From the NCBI RefSeq assembly GCF_024648825.1, contig NZ_JANBBE010000001.1, positions 1,426,001 through 1,490,000 of the forward strand: 64,000 nt of DNA, given 5' to 3'. Both the position numbers and the translations under genes were made by a program. Numbering within the stretch: the first letter of the stretch is position 1; each line of letters begins with the position of its first letter. The notes beneath the pieces were generated by a model. It was given only the letters and a program-made list of their open reading frames with translations. It searched no databases and was not told the DNA's origin. This document shows positions 34,837-47,124 of the stretch, in pieces. Origin of the DNA: Lentzea californiensis. GTDB lineage: Bacteria; Actinomycetota; Actinomycetes; Mycobacteriales; Pseudonocardiaceae.

Positions 34837-34971
34837 ATGAGGCTCGTGGCACGTCCGCTTGAGCCCGGCGCCTTCGGTGGAGGACACAGCGCCTGCACCG
34901 GATTTGAGAGGCAACTGAGGACGGGAGGGGTGGGGCGACCCCTGCCGCCGCCCCACCACCCGTCCCCCTAG
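34837..34971 (+). CDS. Possible 44-residue leader ORF upstream of the secreted protease
   Basis: An ATG at 34837 is preceded by GGGAGGAGG four bases upstream, a strong ribosome site, and runs 44 codons to a TAG at 34971. The product starts MRLVARPLEPGAFGG and ends in Pro/His residues. Two inverted repeats follow or overlap it: a GGGGTGGGGCGACCCC-type stem near 34926-34960, and CCGAGAGA/TCTCTCGG at 34977-35007. Together these make the 380-bp leader look like a possible attenuator for the protease gene at 35043. The remainder of the gap (34661-34836) holds an AT-rich promoter-like patch around GTTAAC. Coding is unproven. Confidence 0.4.
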   Translation: MRLVARPLEPGAFGGGHSACTGFERQLRTGGVGRPLPPPHHPSP

Positions 34972-35042
34972 AGCCCCCGAGAGAGGTCCCTGCAACCGAT
35001 CTCTCGGGTTCCCCTGCACCCGAAAGTGAGGGAGACGTCTTG

Positions 35043-36194
35043 ATGAACCGCACGAGTGCGGCCCGTGTAACCGGTGCCCTGATTCTCGCCACCGGAGTCG
35101 TCACTGCTCTCAGCGTACCGGCGTTTGGTGCCCCTGCCGCACCGGTCGCCCCATCCGGTTCCGATACGGAGAGCTACCCGGCCGAATTGCTCCAAGCGGT
35201 CCAGCGTGATTTGGGCCTGAACGCTGACCAGGCACGCGTCCGGTTGGCCAATGACGCCCAGTCAGGCCAGATTGCGGAGTCCGCGAAGTCCTCCCTGGGC
35301 GACGCGTTCGGCGGAGCCTGGATCGACCAGGCGAGCGGCAGACTGACGGTGGCGGTGACCAAGTCGGGACTCTCCGTGACCGGCGCGGACACCAAGGTCG
35401 TCACGAACTCGCTCTCCCAGCTGACCGGGACCAAGTCGGTCCTCGACCTCATGACCGCCCCTGCGGCGATCACGAGCTGGCGCGTCGACGAGCAGTCGAA
35501 CAGCGTCGTCGTCGAGGTCAACAAGAACGTGCGCGACGCGGCCGCGGAACAGTGGATCGCGACGGCCAAGTCGATCAGCGGTTCGGTCAAGGTCGCCGAG
35601 GTGACCGAGAGCCCGACCCCGCTGTACGACCTGCGCGGCGGTGACGCCATCTACATGGGCGGCGGCCGTTGCTCGCTCGGCTTCTCCGTGACCGGTGGCT
35701 ACGTCACCGCAGGTCACTGTGGCCGTGCCGGCACCGCGGTGTCCGGCTTCAACCGGGTCGCCCAGGGCACGTTCGCGGGATCGGTCTTCCCGGGCAACGA
35801 CTACGCGCACGTCCGCACCAACGCGAACTGGACGCCGCGTCCGTGGGTCAACCGCTACGGCGGCGCGAACGTCATCGTCCGCGGCAACACCGAGGCCGCC
35901 GTCGGCGCCCAGATCTGCCGTTCCGGTTCGACGACCGGGTGGCGCTGCGGCACCGTCCAGGCCAAGAACCAGACCGTGAACTACCCGCAGGGCTCGGTCC
36001 GGGGCCTCACCCGCACCAACGCCTGTGCCGAGGGTGGCGACTCGGGTGGTTCGTGGGTGGCGGGTTCCGGCTTCGGCCAGGCCCAGGGCGTGACGTCCGG
36101 CGGTTCGGGCAACTGCTCGTCCGGCGGCACCACGTACTTCCAGCCGCTCAACCCGATCCTGTCGCGCTACGGCCTGACCCTCACGCGCGGCTAG
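35043..36194 (+). CDS. Secreted S1 serine protease, streptogrisin/alpha-lytic type
   Basis: 383 residues. Signal peptide at residues 1-30 (ALILATGVVTALSVPAFGA), propeptide of the alpha-lytic protease type to about 200, then the chymotrypsin-like domain. The catalytic triad is His in TAGHCG, Asp in GNDYAHV and Ser in EGGDSGGSW. Cysteines pair around His and Ser as in streptogrisins. The propeptide acts as a folding chaperone and is cut off outside the cell. The ATG at 35043 follows AGGGAG by eight bases. The long upstream leader is described separately. It lacks a C-terminal binding domain. Confidence 0.92.
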   Translation: MNRTSAARVTGALILATGVVTALSVPAFGAPAAPVAPSGSDTESYPAELLQAVQRDLGLNADQARVRLANDAQSGQIAESAKSSLGDAFGGAWIDQASGRLTVAVTKSGLSVTGADTKVVTNSLSQLTGTKSVLDLMTAPAAITSWRVDEQSNSVVVEVNKNVRDAAAEQWIATAKSISGSVKVAEVTESPTPLYDLRGGDAIYMGGGRCSLGFSVTGGYVTAGHCGRAGTAVSGFNRVAQGTFAGSVFPGNDYAHVRTNANWTPRPWVNRYGGANVIVRGNTEAAVGAQICRSGSTTGWRCGTVQAKNQTVNYPQGSVRGLTRTNACAEGGDSGGSWVAGSGFGQAQGVTSGGSGNCSSGGTTYFQPLNPILSRYGLTLTRG

Positions 36195-36258
36195 GACCAG
36201 CGGCGCGGCCCGGAATGTTGACTGGGTAATTCACGCTCAGCAGGACACCTCACGACAC

Positions 36259-36301
36259 CGCCCCCACGCCCCCGTACATCCAGTACGAGGACGTGGGGGC
36301 G
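36259..36301 (+). terminator. Hairpin downstream of the S1 protease
   Basis: A 19-bp stem with two mismatches (CGCCCCCACG... paired with ...CGTGGGGGCG) around a five-base loop, 65 bases after the protease stop. It has no T-run, as is common for high-GC actinobacterial terminators. Confidence 0.6.
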
Positions 36302-36358
36302 GCGCCGCGATGCGTCCGTCCGACCGCGAATTCGCCCGGCAACATTCCGGGCCACACC

Positions 36359-36588
36359 GCTAGTGTCCTGCGCCGGAAATTCGTCATCAAAGTATGAAGG
36401 TTGATGAGGGGAGCTTTCATCAACCTCAGGTTTGGGAAAGCTCCCCTCATCAACGTCGCGGGGCCTCAGCCACGCCGTCATCAACTGCACGCGGGGCGCT
36501 TTCGTGCGCTCCACGCGCACGAAAGCGCCCCGCGTGCGGCACAAACGGCAGGGACTTCAGCGGCGGACTTCCGGCGCAGGACACTAGC
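36359..36588. mobile_element. MITE-like element with 20-bp perfect terminal inverted repeats
   Basis: GCTAGTGTCCTGCGCCGGAA at 36359-36378 recurs as its exact reverse complement at 36569-36588, bounding 230 bp with no credible gene. Inside are two further long palindromes: GTTGATGAGGGGAGCTTTC (36400-36418) with its complement at 36436-36454, and the 23-bp stem hairpin at 36487-36537. Short length, perfect inverted ends and no transposase fit a miniature inverted-repeat element moved in trans. The right end contains the stop codon of the dioxygenase gene. Both ends carry CTAG, so a target duplication cannot be separated from the repeat. Confidence 0.7.
36487..36537. repeat. 23-bp stem palindrome of the CGCGGGG family inside the MITE
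   Basis: GCACGCGGGGCGCTTTCGTGC and two more bases pair perfectly across a TCCAC loop. The outer ten bases equal those of the palindromes at 7611-7791, and the inner CTTTCGT segment also recurs there. Confidence 0.75.
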
Positions 36589-37345
36589 TGAACTGCACTG
36601 ATCGTTTCGAGAGCCCGTACCAGAAGCCTTCAACGCTGGTACGGGCTTTCTCGTCGCTCGCCGCGCCGAGCGCCACGAACAACGGTGCGAAGTGCTCGGT
36701 CCTCGGATGTGCGATGCCGGCGGCCGGCGCCTTCACCTGGAAGTCGAGCAGTGCGTCGACGTCGCCGTTCGCGAGTTGCTGGTGCGCCCAGTCGTCGAAC
36801 TCCCTCGACCACGACGGCGGCTCGTAGTCCGGTCCGGCGGGGAAGTTCACGCAGCTCAGGTTGTGCGTCATGAACCCGCTGCCGACGATCAGGACGTTCT
36901 TGTCCCGCAACGGTGCCAGCTTGCGGCCGATCTCGTGCAGCTCACGCGGGTCGAGCGTCGGCATCGACATCTGCAGCACCGGCACGTCGGCGTCCGGGAA
37001 CATCTCCTTCAGCGGCACGTAGGCGCCGTGGTCGAGCCCGCGCGCCTCGTCCTGCTCGACGTGACCGCCGAGGAGCTTGCGCACGTCGTTCGCGAGTTCC
37101 GGTGCGCCGGGCGCCTCGTACTTCACCTCGTAGTAGCGCTGCGGGAAACCCCAGAAGTCGTAGACCAGGGGGACGGTCGTCGTCGCGCCGATGGTGGTCG
37201 GCGCCTCCTCCCAGTGCGCGGAGACCATGAGAACGGCCTCCGGGCGCGGGAGGGTGGCGGACCAGTCCGCGAGCTCTCTGGTCCACGTCTCGTCGTCAGT
37301 TGGCGGGGGAGCCCCGTGGCTCAGGTACAGCACAGGTGCGCTCAC
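36584..37345 (-). CDS. DODA-type extradiol dioxygenase (4,5-DOPA dioxygenase family)
   Basis: 253 residues of the LigB/DODA class. Metal-binding His residues are in LYLSHGAPP near the start and LDHGAYVPL near residue 118, with SAHWEE and GSGFMTHNL also typical. These enzymes cleave catechol-type rings with Fe(II) or Zn. The substrate here is unknown, although DOPA or small catechols are usual for this branch. The start is a GTG at 37345. The stop codon TAG lies within the right end of the MITE-like element, so the native C-terminus may have been altered slightly. Two palindromes upstream suggest MarR-type control. Confidence 0.85.
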   Translation of the reverse strand: MSAPVLYLSHGAPPPTDDETWTRELADWSATLPRPEAVLMVSAHWEEAPTTIGATTTVPLVYDFWGFPQRYYEVKYEAPGAPELANDVRKLLGGHVEQDEARGLDHGAYVPLKEMFPDADVPVLQMSMPTLDPRELHEIGRKLAPLRDKNVLIVGSGFMTHNLSCVNFPAGPDYEPPSWSREFDDWAHQQLANGDVDALLDFQVKAPAAGIAHPRTEHFAPLFVALGAASDEKARTSVEGFWYGLSKRSVQFS

Positions 37346-37366
37346 GTCTTCGAGAGTACGCCTGTT

Positions 37367-37401
37367 AGTTCAAATTTCAACTACCAAGTTCAACTTTGAA
37401 C
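37367..37401. promoter_or_regulatory. Tandem MarR-like operators upstream of the dioxygenase
   Basis: AGTTCAAATTTCAACT (37367-37382, imperfect palindrome) and GTTCAACTTTGAAC (37388-37401, perfect 6-2-6 palindrome) lie 22-56 bases before the dioxygenase start. The second sits within the last codons of thiE. This TTCAA/TTGAA form is typical of MarR-family sites. The only MarR gene in the window (40134) is 3 kb away, and a link is speculative. Confidence 0.5.
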
Positions 37402-38015
37402 GACTCGGCGGCCCTGCGGGGGTCCTCGGCGTCGGTGATGGCCCGCACGACGACCACTCGGGTGGCTCCTGCCTGGAGCACCTCGCGGAGGTTGGTGAGG
37501 TCGATGCCACCGATGGCGAACCAGGGGCGTTCTGACTTCGTGGCCCGGACGAGGTCGAGGCCCGGCGCCGGACGGCCCGGCTTGGTCGGGGTGGGCCAGC
37601 ACGGGCCGGTGCAGAAGTAGTCCACGCCGGGTTCGGTCGTCGCCGCGGTCATCTGGTCGGCGTCGTGGGTGGAGCGGCCGATCACCACGTCGTCGCCGAC
37701 GATCCGGCGGGCGAGCGGCACGGGCAGGTCGTCCTGGCCGAGGTGCAGCACGTCCGCCTGCACGGCGTGGGCGATGTCCGCGCGGTCGTTCACGGCGAGG
37801 AGCCTGCCGTGGCGTTCGGTGGCCTCGGCGAGGATCTCGATCGCCTCGATCTCCTGCTTCGCCTCCAGTGACTTGTCCCGCAACTGGATGACGTCGACGC
37901 CGCCCGCGAGCGCCGCGTCCGCGAACTCGGCCAGATCAGGCCGGTCCGGCGTGCAGAGGTAGAGGGTCGCGTCGGCGAGTCGTTGCCTGATCAGGTTTCC
38001 GTCGAGTCCTGGCAC
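37377..38015 (-). CDS. thiE: Thiamine-phosphate synthase
   Basis: 212 residues of the TIM-barrel ThiE family. Motifs are [10 protein letters not shown] (pyrophosphate and substrate contacts), [21 protein letters not shown], and late [12 protein letters not shown] with [11 protein letters not shown]. It joins HMP pyrophosphate and the thiazole phosphate to give thiamine phosphate. The GTG start at 38015 is close to and divergent from the riboswitch-controlled thiOSG operon. No TPP riboswitch is seen on this side. Confidence 0.93.
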   Translation of the reverse strand: MPGLDGNLIRQRLADATLYLCTPDRPDLAEFADAALAGGVDVIQLRDKSLEAKQEIEAIEILAEATERHGRLLAVNDRADIAHAVQADVLHLGQDDLPVPLARRIVGDDVVIGRSTHDADQMTAATTEPGVDYFCTGPCWPTPTKPGRPAPGLDLVRATKSERPWFAIGGIDLTNLREVLQAGATRVVVVRAITDAEDPRRAAESFKVELGS

Positions 38016-38047
38016 GTACGCACGTTAACCGTTATGTTGAAGTCGGT

Positions 38048-38137
38048 CCGCACGGGAGCCTGGAGAACACCGGGCTGAGAGGGAGCGTGGTTCGCTCCGA
38101 CCGTCGAACCTGATCCGGGTCATGCCGGCGCAGGGAG
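38048..38137 (+). ncRNA. TPP riboswitch (THI element) upstream of thiOSG
   Basis: Conserved blocks occur in order: CACGGGAGCC, GGGCTGAGAGGGAG, a variable stem, then CGTCGAACCTGATCCGGGT and CATGCCGGCGCAGGGAG. CTGAGA and the CCTGATCCGGGTxATGCCxGCGxAGGGA block are the thiamine pyrophosphate-binding parts. The final AGGGAG can serve as the ribosome site of thiO, so control of translation is likely. Confidence 0.95.
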
Positions 38138-38147
38138 CGTGAATGCC

Positions 38148-39100
38148 TTGAGCAGTGTGGAAGTGGCCGTCCGGGGTGGCGGTGTCATAGGGCTGTCCGT
38201 GGCCTTGGCCGCGGCACGGGCCGGGTTCTCGGTCTCCGTGTTCGACGAGGGCTCGCCGCACGCGGGTTCGCGCGTCGCCGGCGGCATGCTCGCGCCGTTG
38301 ACGGAGGCCTGGCCGGGCGAGGAAGCCGTGGTGGCGCAGGGTGTCGAGGCCCTGGCGATGTGGCCGGAGTTCGCGGCCTCGATCGGTGTCCCGCTGTTCG
38401 ACGCCGGGACGCTGGCGGTCGGGACGCAGCCGGGTGACCTCGCCGACCTGCGGCACGCGGGGCAGTTGCTGACGTCACGGGAGATCCGGGCTCTCGAACC
38501 TTCGCTGGGCCCGGCGGTGCGCGGCGGTGTGTACGCGGCCGGGGACCTCGCCGTCGACAACAGAGCGCTGCTTTCCGCGCTGTGGAAGGCTTGCCGGGAC
38601 GCCGGGGTCGTGTCCTCAGTGGAGGGAAAGATCACGGTGATCGCGGCCGGGGCGTGGAGCGGCGGGTTGCACCCCGCCCTGAAGGACGTGATCCGGCCGG
38701 TCAAGGGCGAGATCCTGAGACTCACCCACCGGCCCGGCGCGTTGCCGCCCCCTCGTCACACGATCCGCGCTCTGGTCTCCGGCCGTCCGGTCTACCTGGT
38801 GCCGCGCGACGACGGCCTGGTCGTCGGCGCGACCCAGTACGAGGCCGGGTTCGACACCGATGTGTCCGTCGCGGGCGTGCGAGACCTGTTGCGGGACGCG
38901 GAAACCGTGCTGCCGGGCATCGCCGGGTACGCGCTGACCGAGGCCGCCGTCGGGTTCCGCGCGGGCAGCCCGGACAACGTGCCGGTGGTGCGGTTCCTGG
39001 AACCCGGCGTCATCGCCGCGACCGGCCACCACCGCAACGGCCTGCTGCTGGCCCCGCACACCGCTCAGGTCGTAGTTGACCTGCTTCAGGGAGGAAGTTC

Positions 39101-39104
<4 letters not shown>
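38148..39104 (+). CDS. thiO: Glycine oxidase
   Basis: About 318 residues of the FAD-dependent D-amino-acid oxidase family. The FAD dinucleotide motif is VRGGGVIGLSVALAAARAG at the start, SRVAGGMLAPLTEA near residue 45, and a late GHHRNGLLLAPHTA typical of ThiO. It oxidises glycine to iminoglyoxylate for thiazole formation by ThiG. I favour the TTG at 38148, ten bases after AGGGAG. A GTG at 38139 is one base from that site and would add three residues. The stop overlaps thiS (GTGA). Confidence 0.92.
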
Positions 39105-40058
<954 letters not shown>

Positions 40059-40133
40059 GTCGCTACCTTGGGTACTCACGTGTTGGGGGATGATTGAGCA
40101 CTACCTGAAATCCGCCGAGGAGGACGACTAGCC

Positions 40134-40577
40134 GTGACGGCCCCCATTGACGCCGAGGTCGAGGACGCGACCGCGCGCCTGTACCTGGCGATCGGCCGGC
40201 TGGCCCGGTTGCTGCGACGCACCGGTTCCCCCGGACTCGGCCCCGGCGCGGTCTCCGCGCTGGCCACCCTCGCGCGCTGTGGCCCCATGCGCCTGGGAGA
40301 CCTGGCGAACAAGGAAGGCGTGGCACCCCCGACGTTGTCGCGCATCGTCGCCGCGCTGGTCGAGGCCGGGTACGTGAAGCGCGAACCCGACCCGCAGGAC
40401 GGCCGCGCCTGGCTCGCCACACCCACGCCCGAGGGCGAGACGATGGTGTCCGGCGTGCGGTCCGCGCGGGTGCGCGAGTTGCAGCGGCGGATCGAACAGC
40501 TCACGCCGGAGCACATCTCGGCCCTGGTGGGCGCTCTCGACGCACTGGAGACGCTGGTGGGCGAGGAGCCGAAGTAA
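40134..40577 (+). CDS. MarR-family regulator
   Basis: 147 residues. The winged helix reads RLGDLANKEGVAPPTLSRIVAALVEAGYVKREPDPQDGR, the standard MarR motif including the wing DPxDGR. The target is unknown. It stands between two thiamine operons, but nothing in it suggests thiamine sensing. GTG start, with GAGGAGG about nine bases upstream. Confidence 0.85.
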   Translation: MTAPIDAEVEDATARLYLAIGRLARLLRRTGSPGLGPGAVSALATLARCGPMRLGDLANKEGVAPPTLSRIVAALVEAGYVKREPDPQDGRAWLATPTPEGETMVSGVRSARVRELQRRIEQLTPEHISALVGALDALETLVGEEPK

Positions 40578-40644
40578 GTCGTGCTCCCGCAGGCCGCCCG
40601 AGCCGGGCACGACGAGGTGCGTACCCGGCTGAGCGGTGAAACTC

Positions 40645-43205
<2,561 letters not shown>

Positions 43206-43284
43206 TGTTGAGTTGTCGAGAACCGACCATAGTCAGAGCGCGCCGTAGCTGCCAAGGGCGTCGTTTGCCCCTAATCTCTTCCTC

Positions 43285-44142
43285 GTGGCTGATCACCAGC
43301 CGTTCCCGCCCGGCGCGCGTCGCGGTCAGCGCCCCGCCGTGGTCTCGGCATGCCCTTCCTGCGGGGAACTCGCAGGTCGGGGTTACCCCGACTGCGGCTT
43401 CTGCGCGGAACTGCTCGACCAGTTCTGGCTCGCGGACTGGGAGGCGCTGAGAACGTCGTCCCAGCTGGCGGACCGGGAGCTGGCCGAACTGGTCACCTCC
43501 GCGGACGTCGGCCAGCACCCGTGGACGTGCGTCGACTGGGCGATGACACTGCTGGCGTGCTCACGCTGCGGAGCCGAACTGGGCACCGGGCCGGTCGAGT
43601 GCGTGAGGTGCGCGGTCACCGAGGAGCGCCGGTGGAGCTGGGACCACGCGGCGCACCCGTACACGATGAGCGCGAACGAGCACTTGCTCCGCGTTGCCCG
43701 TGCGGCCCTGCGCGCACCTCACCGGCGTCGTCCGGCCGTCGTGCAGGCCTGGCAGCTGGTGCTGCCGTTCCTGATCGCCGGTGAGGTGATCGAGTTCGGC
43801 CGTCTCGACCGGATCCGCGCGCACGTGCTGGCCGGCGGCTACGCGTCGATGGCCGGCTGCCACACCTTCGACGAGCTGGCCGGGCTGCCGGAGCTCTTCT
43901 GGCGCCGCGGCAACCCGATCTCAACGCGGGTCGAGTACCAGCCGGATTCCGAGCGCCAGCAGCACGCAGCCCGACAGCTTCTCGAGCGCGGGACGGACGC
44001 GCGGCCGGCCGAGCCAGCCCCTGATCGTGTGCAGGACCGAGACGATGACCAGGTACCAGACGGTGTCGATCAGCACCCATCCGGCGGCGAGGAAGAGCAG
44101 AACCCCCTGGCCGGCCTCCCCGGCAGGCACGAACTGCGGTAG
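43285..44142 (+). CDS. Zinc-ribbon protein of unknown function
   Basis: 285 residues, not a family I recognise. It carries two pairs of CxxC-type knuckles: ACPSCGELAGRGYPDCGFC near residue 22 and CSRCGAELGTGPVECVRC near 92, which would bind zinc. The middle is alpha-helical with Trp/His-rich patches. The GTG is preceded by TAATCT and seven bases, suggesting a leaderless transcript. The last ~75 residues (after 43920) lie antisense to lysE, are low-complexity and polar, and probably arose by loss of an earlier stop. The folded protein is likely about 210 residues. Confidence 0.7.
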   Translation: MADHQPFPPGARRGQRPAVVSACPSCGELAGRGYPDCGFCAELLDQFWLADWEALRTSSQLADRELAELVTSADVGQHPWTCVDWAMTLLACSRCGAELGTGPVECVRCAVTEERRWSWDHAAHPYTMSANEHLLRVARAALRAPHRRRPAVVQAWQLVLPFLIAGEVIEFGRLDRIRAHVLAGGYASMAGCHTFDELAGLPELFWRRGNPISTRVEYQPDSERQQHAARQLLERGTDARPAEPAPDRVQDRDDDQVPDGVDQHPSGGEEEQNPLAGLPGRHELR

Positions 44143-44523
44143 GAACGAGATCGCGAACACGCCGAGCTTCGGGTTGGCCAGGTTCACGACCAGGCCGCTG
44201 CGGAACGCGTGGCTGGCGGGCGGCGGCGCGGCGTCGGGCAGGCTCTTGCTGATCAGGGCCTTGACGCCCAGGTAGATCAGGAAGACCGCTCCCGCGATCC
44301 GCAGCGCGTGGAAGGCGATCTCGGACGCCGTGAGCAGCACGCTCAGGCCCAGGGCGGCGGCGACGGCCCAGCAGGCGACGCCGACCTCCATGCCGAACAC
44401 CGTCGCCAGCGCGGCTTTTCGCCCGTGCACCGACTGTCGCAGGACCATGGCCGTGCCAGGTCCGGGCGACAGTGCGATGAGGAACGAGGCCGCTACGAAG
44501 GCGACGATGTTTTCGATGGGCAT
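43921..44523 (-). CDS. LysE/RhtB-family amino acid exporter
   Basis: 200 residues with five to six membrane segments. The family signature SPGPGTAMVLRQSVHGRKAAL is near residue 19, and NLANPKLGVFAISFLPQF is near 113. It exports amino acids or related compounds, substrate unknown. Its 3' part overlaps the converging zinc-ribbon ORF by 222 bases. It diverges from the aldo-keto reductase gene at 44595. Confidence 0.88.
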   Translation of the reverse strand: MPIENIVAFVAASFLIALSPGPGTAMVLRQSVHGRKAALATVFGMEVGVACWAVAAALGLSVLLTASEIAFHALRIAGAVFLIYLGVKALISKSLPDAAPPPASHAFRSGLVVNLANPKLGVFAISFLPQFVPAGEAGQGVLLFLAAGWVLIDTVWYLVIVSVLHTIRGWLGRPRVRPALEKLSGCVLLALGIRLVLDPR

Positions 44524-44594
44524 GCCTCGATGGTCGCCGGTCGCTGCAACTTGTTTCTTGACCTGGAGCGCACTCCAGGATGTTCGGTGTCCCC

Positions 44595-45539
44595 ATGACC
44601 TTGGAACTGGGAAAGCTGGGTTTCGGCACGTGGGCCATGGGTGGGCCGTTCTCGGGCCCGGACGGCCTGCCGGTCGGCTGGGGACCGGCGGACGACGGCG
44701 AGTCGGTCAAGGCGCTGCGGCGGGCGGTGGAGCTGGGCGTGACGCTGTTCGACACCGCGGACGTCTACGGCTGCGGGCACGCGGAGACCGTGGTGGGGCA
44801 AGCGCTTGCGGACGTGCGTGACCAGGTGTTGATCGCCACGAAGTGGGGGTGCGGGTTCGACGCCTCGTCGAAGCGGATGACCGGGAACCAGGGGTCGGTC
44901 GAGTACCTGCGCCGTGCCGTCGAGGGGTCGTTGCGGCGGCTGGGCACCGACCGGATCGACCTCTACCAGCTGCACGTGGGCGACCTGGGGCTGGAGGAGG
45001 CGGCGCTGCTGCGCGACGAGTGCGAGGCGCTGGTCGCGGCCGGCAAGATCCGCGCCTACGGGTGGAGCACCGACGACGTCGAGCGGGCGCGGTTCTTCTG
45101 CGACGGCGAGCACGGGATCGCGGCGCAGGCCGACATCAACCTGCTGTTCGACAACCCCGCGATGTACGCGGGCGACTTCGCGGTGCTGTGCCGTCGTCCG
45201 CTCGCGATGGGGCTGCTGGCGCGGGAGACGTTCTCGGAGTTGCCCGCGGACGACGTGCGCGTCACGAACCCGTCCTGGCTGCGGTTCTTCGTCGACGGGC
45301 GGCCGTCACCCGAGTACTTCGCGGCTCGTGAGGCCGTTCGTGACGTGCTGACTTCGGGCGGGCGGACGTTGGTGCAGGGGGCGCTGGCGTGGTTCTGGGC
45401 GCGTTCTCCCCGGCTGGTGCCTATTCCGGGTGTCCGGACGGTGGCTCAGGTCGAGGAGAACGCTGCGGCGCTGGAGTTCGGTGCTCTGACGGTGGAGGAG
45501 TTGGCGCAGGTGGAGTCGGTGCTCCGCCCGCAGTCCTAG
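44595..45539 (+). CDS. Aldo/keto reductase
   Basis: 314 residues of the AKR family. Active-site pattern is [18 protein letters not shown] (Asp-Tyr), Lys in LIATKWGCG, and His in YQLHVGDLG. The late [17 protein letters not shown] binds NADP. The substrate is unknown, and this gene is separate from the fucose-pathway AKR. The ATG at 44595 begins the conserved [13 protein letters not shown] segment. An ATG at 44580 would add five residues. The stop overlaps the def stop in converging orientation. Confidence 0.85.
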   Translation: MTLELGKLGFGTWAMGGPFSGPDGLPVGWGPADDGESVKALRRAVELGVTLFDTADVYGCGHAETVVGQALADVRDQVLIATKWGCGFDASSKRMTGNQGSVEYLRRAVEGSLRRLGTDRIDLYQLHVGDLGLEEAALLRDECEALVAAGKIRAYGWSTDDVERARFFCDGEHGIAAQADINLLFDNPAMYAGDFAVLCRRPLAMGLLARETFSELPADDVRVTNPSWLRFFVDGRPSPEYFAAREAVRDVLTSGGRTLVQGALAWFWARSPRLVPIPGVRTVAQVEENAAALEFGALTVEELAQVESVLRPQS

Positions 45540-46117
45540 TCCTCGTCGTCCTCGTCGAAGTTCGCGGGATCGGTCGGGTCCCAGGAGAGGCCCGGCTGGT
45601 TCCACTCGTTGTCGCGCAGCATCCGCTTGGCTTCCTTCTTGTACCGGCCGATCAGGCGGTCGGTGTAGAGGTAGCCGTTGAGGTGGTCGGTCTCGTGCTG
45701 CAGGCAGCGCGCGAAGAAGCCGGTGCCCTCGACCTCGAACGGCTGCCCGTCGAGGTCCTGGCCGGTCACCTTCGCCCATTGGGCGCGTCCGGTCGGGTAC
45801 GCCTCGCCGGGCACGCTCAGGCAGCCCTCGAAGTCGTCGTCCGGGTCCGGCATGGTCTCCGGGACCCCGGAGGTCTCGAGCGTGGGGTTCACGATCGCAC
45901 CGCGGTGCTGGACACCCTCGTCGTCCGGGCAGTCGTAGACGAAGATCCGCAGGTCGACGCCGATCTGGTTGGCCGCGAGCCCCACTCCGCGAGCTGCCGC
46001 CATCGTCTCGAACATGTCGGCGGCGAGGGTCTTCAGCTCGGTGTCGAACTCGGTGACCTCGCGCGTCGGGTTGTGGAGCACGGGGTCGCCGGCGATGCGG
46101 ATGCGGTGGACGGCCAT
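45536..46117 (-). CDS. def: Peptide deformylase
   Basis: 193 residues. The three deformylase motifs are present: [18 protein letters not shown] (metal Cys) and QHETDHLNG (metal His and catalytic Glu). It removes formyl groups from new proteins. The C-terminal tail is acidic ([11 protein letters not shown]). Neighbouring DUF3263, LytR_C and AAA+ genes reproduce the order around M. tuberculosis Rv0429c. Confidence 0.96.
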   Translation of the reverse strand: MAVHRIRIAGDPVLHNPTREVTEFDTELKTLAADMFETMAAARGVGLAANQIGVDLRIFVYDCPDDEGVQHRGAIVNPTLETSGVPETMPDPDDDFEGCLSVPGEAYPTGRAQWAKVTGQDLDGQPFEVEGTGFFARCLQHETDHLNGYLYTDRLIGRYKKEAKRMLRDNEWNQPGLSWDPTDPANFDEDDED

Positions 46118-46225
46118 GGCTGAACTTTATGCGGTCCAAAACTGTCGGTGTCGCGCGGTAGGTTGGAACGATCACGTGATTGAATTGCCCGCACCTGAGA
46201 TGGTGTGGCGACCGTGGGGAGCCAG

Positions 46226-46504
46226 ATGGATCACGCCGAGACGCTCACCTCCGCTGACGGGCTGACCAGCCGCGAACGCACGATGCTCGCGTTCGAGCGT
46301 CAGTGGTGGAAGTACTCGGGATCCAAGGAACAGGCCATCAGGGAACTGTTCGACATGTCCGCGACCCGCTACTACCAGCTGCTCAACGCGCTCGTTGAAT
46401 CCGAAGCCGCCCTGGCTGCCGATCCGATGCTCGTCAAGCGGCTGCGCGGTGTCCGGACAGGCCGCCAAAGGGTTCGCGCCCGCGCCAGGAGCACCGAGGA
46501 CTGA
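46226..46504 (+). CDS. DUF3263 protein
   Basis: 92 residues. The core LTSRERTMLAFERQWWKYSG and MSATRYYQLLNALVESE is characteristic of the actinobacterial DUF3263 family (as in Rv0430), probably a helix-turn-helix DNA-binding protein. I chose the ATG at 46226, four bases after GGGGAG. A GTG at 46205 would add seven residues. The stop overlaps the next start (TGATG). Confidence 0.88.
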   Translation: MDHAETLTSADGLTSRERTMLAFERQWWKYSGSKEQAIRELFDMSATRYYQLLNALVESEAALAADPMLVKRLRGVRTGRQRVRARARSTED

Positions 46505-47124
46505 TGACCTCCCCCGAGTCCGCAAGCCCGTCCCGTCCGGCCAAGGCCGCCGGTTTCGCCCTGCTCGGCGTCGCCGCCGTCGCGTTGGTGATCGGCGTTG
46601 TCAGCCTCTTCAGCGGAGGGGGTTCTGACACACCCCCCGTTGCTGAGGGGTCTTCTACAGCGCCTCCTGCGGCTACTACTTCTTCGCAGGCTTCTTCTGA
46701 GCAGCCGCCTGCGTCTACGCCGTCCTCCACGGCGTCGTCTGCTGCCGGCACCACTACGGGTTCGCCTACCGTGCCCACCTCTTCTGCTGTTGTGCCGCCT
46801 CCGCCTGTTGGTCAGCCTGGGACGGCCAAGGCTCCGGTTCGGATCTACAACAACTCGACGATCACCGGGTTGGCTTCCAAGGCCTCTGATGAGGTTCGGG
46901 CCAACGGGTGGGCGGTTGAGGGGACTGGGAACTACTCCGGTGGGACCATCCCCACCACTACCGTTTACTTCCGGCCTGGGACTGATGAGGAAGCTTCTGC
47001 CAAGGAGTTGGCCTCGGTGTTGAGGGCTCGGGTTGAGCCTCGGTTCGACGGGATCCAGTCTTCTGCGCCTGGGATCATTCTGATCGTCACCAATGACTAT
47101 CAGGGTGTTTCCAAGAGCAAGTAG
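46504..47124 (+). CDS. LytR/CpsA C-terminal-domain membrane protein
   Basis: 206 residues. One membrane segment (FALLGVAAVALVIGVVSLF) is followed by a Ser/Thr/Pro-rich linker to about residue 112, then a LytR_C domain (APVRIYNNSTITGLASKASDEV to the end). It should be anchored in the membrane with the domain outside. The corresponding M. tuberculosis gene is Rv0431. Much of the gene uses T-ending codons (GCT, TCT, CCT, ACT), unlike most genes here. Confidence 0.86.
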   Translation: MTSPESASPSRPAKAAGFALLGVAAVALVIGVVSLFSGGGSDTPPVAEGSSTAPPAATTSSQASSEQPPASTPSSTASSAAGTTTGSPTVPTSSAVVPPPPVGQPGTAKAPVRIYNNSTITGLASKASDEVRANGWAVEGTGNYSGGTIPTTTVYFRPGTDEEASAKELASVLRARVEPRFDGIQSSAPGIILIVTNDYQGVSKSK

